Shown: positions 5,656-9,748 of the stretch, piece after piece | How the letters are laid out: the number at the start of each line of letters is the position of its first letter | Numbering within the stretch: the first letter of the stretch is position 1 | Origin: Thermoplasmatales archaeon UBA509 | Lineage (GTDB): Archaea; Thermoplasmatota; Thermoplasmata; Thermoplasmatales; Thermoplasmataceae | Direction: 5' to 3' | NCBI GenBank assembly: GCA_002498845.1 | Contig: DAJC01000042.1 | Location: 1-9,748 of the forward strand | Length of the DNA stretch: 9,748 nucleotides | Program-made: the position numbers and the translations under genes | Notes under the pieces: model-generated | What the model saw: the letters and a program-made list of their open reading frames with translations, nothing else | What the model was told of the DNA's origin: nothing | Database searches by the model: none

Positions 5656-7560
5656 GTGTTGGAAATCATACACAGGGATGGCCTGGCAAGGATCGGGAAA
5701 TTTTCCACAGCACACGGTGATATCCAGACCCCCACAATCCTTCCGGTTGTAAACCCCAATATACCCACACTCACCACAGAGGAAATGGTCAGTCTGGGAG
5801 CAAGAGCGTTCATAACGAACAGCTACATAATCAGGAGAAATCCGAAACTTAGGGAAAGAGCCGAGAAATATGGGGTTCATTCCCTGCTTGGATTCGACGG
5901 GCCAATAATGACCGACAGTGGCACCTTCCAGAGCCATGTTTACTCCGACGTTGAATTTTCAAATGTTGAGATAGTGGATTTCCAGAGGAAAATAGGAAGT
6001 GACATATCCACAATACTTGACATATTCTCAGAACCTGATTTTTCCCATGACCGGGCAAAGGAGGCCGTACTGGAGACACACAGGAGAATGGCTGAATTGC
6101 CTCCCGTTGATGATACCATAATGGCAGGGCCCATACAGGGGTCGCTTCACATGGACCTCAGGAAGATGTCTGCTGAACTCATGAGCTCATCCCAGGCAGG
6201 ATACCTCCCCATAGGTGGTGTTGTCCCTCTGCTTGAAAACTACCGCTATGATGATCTTGTTGATGTCATAATTTCCAGCAAGATCAATGCTGATTTTTCC
6301 AAGCCCATACACCTTTTCGGCGGGGGACATCCAATGTTCATGGGAATGGCTGTTCTCCTGGGCGTTGACATTTTCGATTCTGCATCCTATGTCAAGTATG
6401 CCAGGGACAACAGAATGCTTTTCCAAGACGGGTCCAGGGACCTTTCAAAGATAGGATCATTTCCCAGGTGGAGCCCCCTTTACGGTAAATACACCGTGGA
6501 TGAGGTCAGGAATGCCACCCCAGAAGAGCGCTTCAAACTGCTTTCCATGCACAACCTTTCTGCAATCTTCAATGAGCTTGAGGAGATCAGGGAACAGATT
6601 TACCAGCAGAGGCTCTGGCAGTATGTGGAAGCCAGATCACGATCTCATCCCTATCTTTTCCGCGCATTCCTGCGCCTTCTTGATAATTCCAGGTCCCTGG
6701 AAAAATTTGAGGACCTTTCCAAGAAGAGCACATTCTTCTACTTCGATGAATACAGCGAAAGGGGGCCGTATTTCAAGAGAATTGAGCGGAATCTCGGGTA
6801 CATCATGTCACCGGATAAGGGAAAATTCAGGGTGCTCTCACCAGACCACTGGCACCCGGGGAGAATCCATTCCCCTGAGTTTGTATCCCTCTATGAGAGA
6901 ACCAGTGAACGCTTCCTGGTGCCATGGAACAACACTGTGATCCCGGTTGAGCTGGATGAGACCTATCCATTCCAGCAGATGATATCCAGCGGCCTTGTGA
7001 GGCCGGATTCCATTGCAGTTGCAGGGGAATGGCCTGCAGATGGAGGACTGCCGGAAGGCATTGAATCCGGATCAAGGAGCTTCAGGCTGGAGAGAGTGAG
7101 GATGGTTGCTGATTTCCAGTTTGGTTCGGGAACTGGCAGGAAGCTGTTTCCTGATGCATGCGAAGTGAGAGTTTCACGATCAACAGGCAGGTTGAGGAGC
7201 GTCCTGCTAGATGGGCGCCTCCTGGCAACGCTCAGGGCCCATGACGGCTTCTTCACCCTTGGAATTGCAGGTGCGGAAATACTGCATGACATTTCACCGG
7301 GCCTGGAGAACAGGGTTGTGGTTACGGACGACAGCGCTGAATTCAATTCACAGGGGTACAATGTATTCTTCAAGTTTGTGAAGAAATTCGACAGTGCAAT
7401 AATAGCAGGAAATGAGGTGCTTGTTGTTGATGAAGCTGATCACCTTGTGGCTGTGGGTAAATCTGTTGTCTCCGGTCCAGAAATGGGTTACTACAGAAAA
7501 GGCCTTGCAGTGAAGGTCCACAGAGGAATCCGGGAAAAGCCTGAGGCAGATCAGGACTGA
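5656..7560 (+). CDS. tgtA: Archaeosine tRNA-guanine transglycosylase, zinc cysteines missing
   Basis: The enzyme swaps guanine in the tRNA D-arm (position 15) for preQ0, the first tRNA-level step to archaeosine. The catalytic barrel (about 1-350) has Asp87 in TDSGTFQS, the proposed nucleophile Asp241 in FDSASYVKYA, PIQGS (159-163), LPIGGVVP (184-191) and HLFGGGHPM (219-227). The C-terminal part ends in a PUA domain (about 552-625, RVVVTDD to GLAVKVHRG). The 634 residues are a little more than typical archaeal enzymes (about 580). The site FPCxCPxC of other archaeal enzymes reads FPRWSPLY (269-276), so all three zinc-binding cysteines are absent although the partner His299 remains. Both catalytic Asp residues are present, so this is TgtA rather than the paralogue ArcS. 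Start: GTG at 5656, or TTG at 5659, which lies a better 6 nt from GAGGT (5648-5652). It is the last gene of the RLI operon and overlaps the eamA-like gene by 10 bp. Confidence 0.93.
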   Translation: MLEIIHRDGLARIGKFSTAHGDIQTPTILPVVNPNIPTLTTEEMVSLGARAFITNSYIIRRNPKLRERAEKYGVHSLLGFDGPIMTDSGTFQSHVYSDVEFSNVEIVDFQRKIGSDISTILDIFSEPDFSHDRAKEAVLETHRRMAELPPVDDTIMAGPIQGSLHMDLRKMSAELMSSSQAGYLPIGGVVPLLENYRYDDLVDVIISSKINADFSKPIHLFGGGHPMFMGMAVLLGVDIFDSASYVKYARDNRMLFQDGSRDLSKIGSFPRWSPLYGKYTVDEVRNATPEERFKLLSMHNLSAIFNELEEIREQIYQQRLWQYVEARSRSHPYLFRAFLRLLDNSRSLEKFEDLSKKSTFFYFDEYSERGPYFKRIERNLGYIMSPDKGKFRVLSPDHWHPGRIHSPEFVSLYERTSERFLVPWNNTVIPVELDETYPFQQMISSGLVRPDSIAVAGEWPADGGLPEGIESGSRSFRLERVRMVADFQFGSGTGRKLFPDACEVRVSRSTGRLRSVLLDGRLLATLRAHDGFFTLGIAGAEILHDISPGLENRVVVTDDSAEFNSQGYNVFFKFVKKFDSAIIAGNEVLVVDEADHLVAVGKSVVSGPEMGYYRKGLAVKVHRGIREKPEADQD

Positions 7561-8441
7561 GCGCCTTGCGTGCGCTTCGTCTTCAGATACTTGTCCAGGG
7601 AAGTCATGAGCATTGCCGCAACCATGACTGTACCACCTATTATGACTGATATGCCCAGTGCCTCGTGTGCCATTATAACCGATGCAAGTGCCGCAAATAC
7701 CGGTTCTCCAACATAAATTACACCAGCAGCCGCGGGATCAACATATATGAGTGCAATTGTTGAGACATAATATCCGAAAATGCTTCCAAATATTGCAGTG
7801 AAGACAAGAGCGAAGATCACGTAACCGTTGAATGTCCCTATTCCACCCGGAGATATGGGTATGGCTGCAAAAGAGAATACGGTGACGGCAAGCAGCTGGT
7901 AGAAGGTGAATGTGTACGAATTGAGGCTGCCTGAATACCTTGATACGTATGCTATCTGCACTGCATAGGCAACTCCGCATATGAGTGTGAGGAGATCGCC
8001 CAGTCTGCTGCCGAAGCCTGCTGATGAACCGGCTGACATTATTATGAGCCCTGTAAAGGCTATGACAGAGGCGTAGACATCCATGCGCGATACTTTGTTG
8101 TGAAGGAACAAGAAAGAGATGAGAGGGAGAATCACAACATAGATGCCTGTTATGATGCCGGATGCCGCAGCGCTTGTGTAATCAAGCCCAACGGTTTGGA
8201 AATAGTAGCCAAGGAAGAGAAGGAAGCCTGCAGTGAAACCTGTCAGGATGTTGCGCCTCTTCCGGAAATCGCCGCCTTTCCGCACCAGTATTCCCATAAG
8301 TGCTGTTGCAATCAGGAACCGGAAGGCAAGGAATGCATCTGCGCTTACGTACTGCAGGGCTGTCTTTATTATGGGGAAAGTCACACCCCAGAAGAATGTG
8401 ACCAGAAGAAGCATGAACATGTAGAAAAGTTTCTTCTCCAT
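7551..8441 (-). CDS. EamA/DMT-family membrane permease
   Basis: This 296-residue protein is very hydrophobic and has about ten membrane helices arranged as two EamA repeats (roughly residues 5-136 and 147-282), the usual layout of drug/metabolite transporters. The first repeat starts with the typical FFWGVTFPIIKTAL (residues 16-29), followed by DAFLAFRFLIATALMG (35-50). The end of the second repeat has IYVDPAAAGVIYVGEPVFAAL, matching the conserved final part of this family. The short basic C-terminus (KYLKTKRTQ) would be cytoplasmic. The substrate cannot be predicted; members export amino acids, nucleobases and other metabolites. The ATG at 8441 lies about 29 nt after a TATA-like box with no Shine-Dalgarno. 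It lies 79 bp downstream of the geranylgeranyl reductase gene on the same strand but seems to have its own promoter. It overlaps the end of tgtA by 10 bp. Confidence 0.9.
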   Translation of the reverse strand: MEKKLFYMFMLLLVTFFWGVTFPIIKTALQYVSADAFLAFRFLIATALMGILVRKGGDFRKRRNILTGFTAGFLLFLGYYFQTVGLDYTSAAASGIITGIYVVILPLISFLFLHNKVSRMDVYASVIAFTGLIIMSAGSSAGFGSRLGDLLTLICGVAYAVQIAYVSRYSGSLNSYTFTFYQLLAVTVFSFAAIPISPGGIGTFNGYVIFALVFTAIFGSIFGYYVSTIALIYVDPAAAGVIYVGEPVFAALASVIMAHEALGISVIIGGTVMVAAMLMTSLDKYLKTKRTQGAQS

Positions 8442-8466
8442 CAGGCAGCATACGTTATTTCATGGG

Positions 8467-8474
8467 AATATAAC
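8467..8474 (-). promoter_or_regulatory. TATA-like box of the EamA permease gene
   Basis: On the minus strand this reads GTTATATT, centred about 29 nt before the ATG at 8441. Transcription would start within a few bases of the start codon, giving a leaderless or nearly leaderless mRNA. It lies in the 79-bp gap after the reductase gene. The remainder of the gap has no clear hairpin terminator or other structure that I can see. Confidence 0.45.
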
Positions 8475-8520
8475 ACTTTTGGGGAATGACCTGAAGTCAA
8501 CATCCGGCAGTCAAATGTCG

Positions 8521-9681
8521 TCATGCATCAGCCGATCCGGCCACTACCCTGTTCCGGAAGAAATTCATCAAAATTGCTGGATGCCTGATGAGCATCCTGA
8601 TCACCAGGCGCGATGGATAATCTATGTCTCCAAGGCTGTTTATCATATGCACAACATCAGGGGATGACAGCATGCTGTATATTCGTGAAAGCGAGGAATC
8701 GCTCAGGCCTGCGAAGACCCTCTGCACAATGCCATCCATCCACAGTTCACGGCCCAGCTGCGATTTCCAGTACCGCTCATATCTTGACAGGAAATTTGCG
8801 CTGAAATTCTGATTCTGAAATGCCTCATTTATGGCACTGGCAGCGTGATGAGCAGAAACTATGCCGGTATATATGCCGCCTCCGGTGAGCGGCTTCACTA
8901 TTCCCGCTGCGTCTCCCACCAGCAGACTCCTTGGCCCTGATGTTCTTGAAAGGTATGCAATTGGTATCGGTCCGCCAGTCACCGACAGGATCCTTCCTTC
9001 CGGAAACCTTTTTTGGAGCCTGCTGAAAAGGTCCCTTGCACCCGGACCGATTGTTCCAAGACCGATTCGGGTTATATCACCCGTGGGAACTGCCCATGCA
9101 AAGAAACCATGGGAGCTCTCGCTGCCAAGATATACGTTTACGCTTTCCTGATCTGGAAGCCGGACTGCAGAATCCACCTGGTATGTTGAAACGATCCGTG
9201 ATGGGCGGGACCCGTAGAGAGATTTCCGCACCATGCTGTTGGCGCCGTCAGCGCCAACTATCATGGATGAAGCTGCCTCAAGGAGGTTACCTTCATGCCT
9301 GTATTTAACACGGACAGAATCACCTGCAACCTTCACTTCGGTTATCCTTGAGTCAAGCCTCACATCGGCTCCAGCAGAAATGGCCATGGCTGAAACATCC
9401 CTGTCGAATGAATCCCGGAATATGACTGTGGTCTCCTCGGACTTCTCAATGTGCATTTCCCTGTTCCCCGGGAAGAAAACATTGGCACCACGCACCCTGT
9501 TTGCCACTGCACTGCTCTTCACATATCCGAAAACCCGGGATGTCACAACCCCGGTGCATTCAACGGGCCTGCCTATCTCCCTGTGTTCCTCCAGGTTGAG
9601 AACGCTGTATCCCATGGAGGCAAGCCTGTATGAAGCATAGGATCCTGCGGGGCCAGCACCGGCCACAATGACATCCAGCAC
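8521..9681 (-). CDS. Geranylgeranyl reductase family flavoprotein
   Basis: This is an FAD enzyme that probably hydrogenates the isoprenoid chains of archaeal membrane lipids or of a related isoprenoid such as a quinone tail. The 386 residues are normal length. The N-terminal FAD-binding motif is VIVAGAGPAGSYASYRLA (4-21). RPVECTGVV (38-46) carries the conserved active-site-region Cys42 of this family. Further motifs are VGADGANSMVR (142-152) and VGDAAGIVKPLTGGGIYTG (255-273), a strong family signature. The substrate-site motif YxWxFP appears as FAWAVP (194-199), with Phe and Val replacing Tyr and Phe. No membrane helix is clear; relatives are peripheral. The start is GTG at 9681: the frame is closed by a stop 24 nt upstream, and the ATG codons nearby are out of frame. 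A weak GTGAT lies 3 nt before it. The family is sure; the exact substrate is not, because archaea often have several paralogues. Confidence 0.92.
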   Translation of the reverse strand: MLDVIVAGAGPAGSYASYRLASMGYSVLNLEEHREIGRPVECTGVVTSRVFGYVKSSAVANRVRGANVFFPGNREMHIEKSEETTVIFRDSFDRDVSAMAISAGADVRLDSRITEVKVAGDSVRVKYRHEGNLLEAASSMIVGADGANSMVRKSLYGSRPSRIVSTYQVDSAVRLPDQESVNVYLGSESSHGFFAWAVPTGDITRIGLGTIGPGARDLFSRLQKRFPEGRILSVTGGPIPIAYLSRTSGPRSLLVGDAAGIVKPLTGGGIYTGIVSAHHAASAINEAFQNQNFSANFLSRYERYWKSQLGRELWMDGIVQRVFAGLSDSSLSRIYSMLSSPDVVHMINSLGDIDYPSRLVIRMLIRHPAILMNFFRNRVVAGSADA

Positions 9682-9734
9682 AGCATCACATGCAATTCTT
9701 GGTTAAAACGTTCTCGTAGCTATTTACATATGGC

Positions 9735-9742
9735 TTTTATAT
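9735..9742 (-). promoter_or_regulatory. Probable TATA box of the geranylgeranyl reductase gene
   Basis: On the minus strand this reads ATATAAAA, a good archaeal TATA box. It would place the transcription start near 9712 and give a leader of about 30 nt, unlike the leaderless genes elsewhere in the window. A weaker box (GTAAATAG, 9720-9727) would give a leader of about 16 nt. The window ends close by, so upstream elements are not visible. Confidence 0.45.
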
Positions 9743-9748
9743 GGAAAA

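Noticed and set aside
5472..5937. Minus-strand open frames of 113 and 119 codons across the RLI-tgtA junction
   Set aside because: They lie opposite strongly conserved coding sequence (RLI end and TgtA barrel), have no recognisable domain and no promoter; they are antisense shadows.
5656..7560. ArcS/TgtA2 (archaeosine synthase) instead of TgtA
   Set aside because: The protein keeps both catalytic Asp residues and the full transglycosylase barrel motifs, which the ArcS paralogue lacks.
8100..8489. Plus-strand 129-codon frame rich in Cys and Glu opposite the permease gene
   Set aside because: Its composition is the mirror of hydrophobic membrane codons on the other strand, a known artefact; no motif spacing suggests a real Cys-rich protein.
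8505..8545. Possible C/D box guide RNA (TGATG and CTGA-like words on the minus strand after the reductase gene)
   Set aside because: The C-like box lies within the last reductase codons, the D and internal boxes are not properly spaced, and no terminal stem is present.

Overview
The window is archaeal chromosomal DNA. The evidence is an archaeosine tRNA-guanine transglycosylase, an ABCE1/RLI ribosome-recycling ATPase with its Fe-S domain, a geranylgeranyl-reductase-family flavoprotein of isoprenoid lipid metabolism, and A/T-rich TATA boxes about 25-30 nt before start codons. Base composition is mid-range, and compact overlapping genes, leaderless starts and frequent TTG/GTG starts fit a small-genome euryarchaeon. 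My best guess is Thermoplasmata (a Thermoplasma relative); this rests on general similarity, not on a database search. No rRNA, tRNA, CRISPR, insertion sequence or phage gene was seen.

Layout from left to right: (1) a small winged-helix regulator (+, 47-382) converges on cbiA, cobyrinate a,c-diamide synthase (-, 379-1650). (2) cbiA diverges from a Fur-family metal regulator (+, 1776-2201) across a 125-bp region holding TATA boxes, an 8-bp direct repeat and a 13-bp palindrome. (3) The Fur-family gene converges with a 7-bp overlap on folP, dihydropteroate synthase (-, 2195-3211), which has an extra N-terminal segment of about 80 residues. (4) Across a 188-bp divergent promoter region lies a three-gene operon (+): an uncharacterised 151-residue protein (3400-3855), RLI/ABCE1 (3864-5636) and tgtA (5656-7560). 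(5) tgtA converges with a 10-bp overlap on a ten-helix EamA/DMT permease (-, 7551-8441). (6) Upstream of the permease on the same strand is the geranylgeranyl-reductase-family protein (-, 8521-9681), whose promoter lies at the right edge.

How it works together: most of the window is core metabolism (corrinoid, folate/pterin, lipid) and translation (ribosome recycling, tRNA modification). The central operon links an unknown protein to ribosome recycling and tRNA modification. Genes at transcript starts seem to be leaderless or nearly so, while the internal operon genes have Shine-Dalgarno motifs.

No new defence or mobile system is visible. The points most worth a second look are the loss of all three zinc-binding cysteines in tgtA, the unknown protein tied to RLI, altered P-loop and Walker B residues in RLI, and a His-to-Asn change at a regulatory metal ligand of the Fur-family protein.
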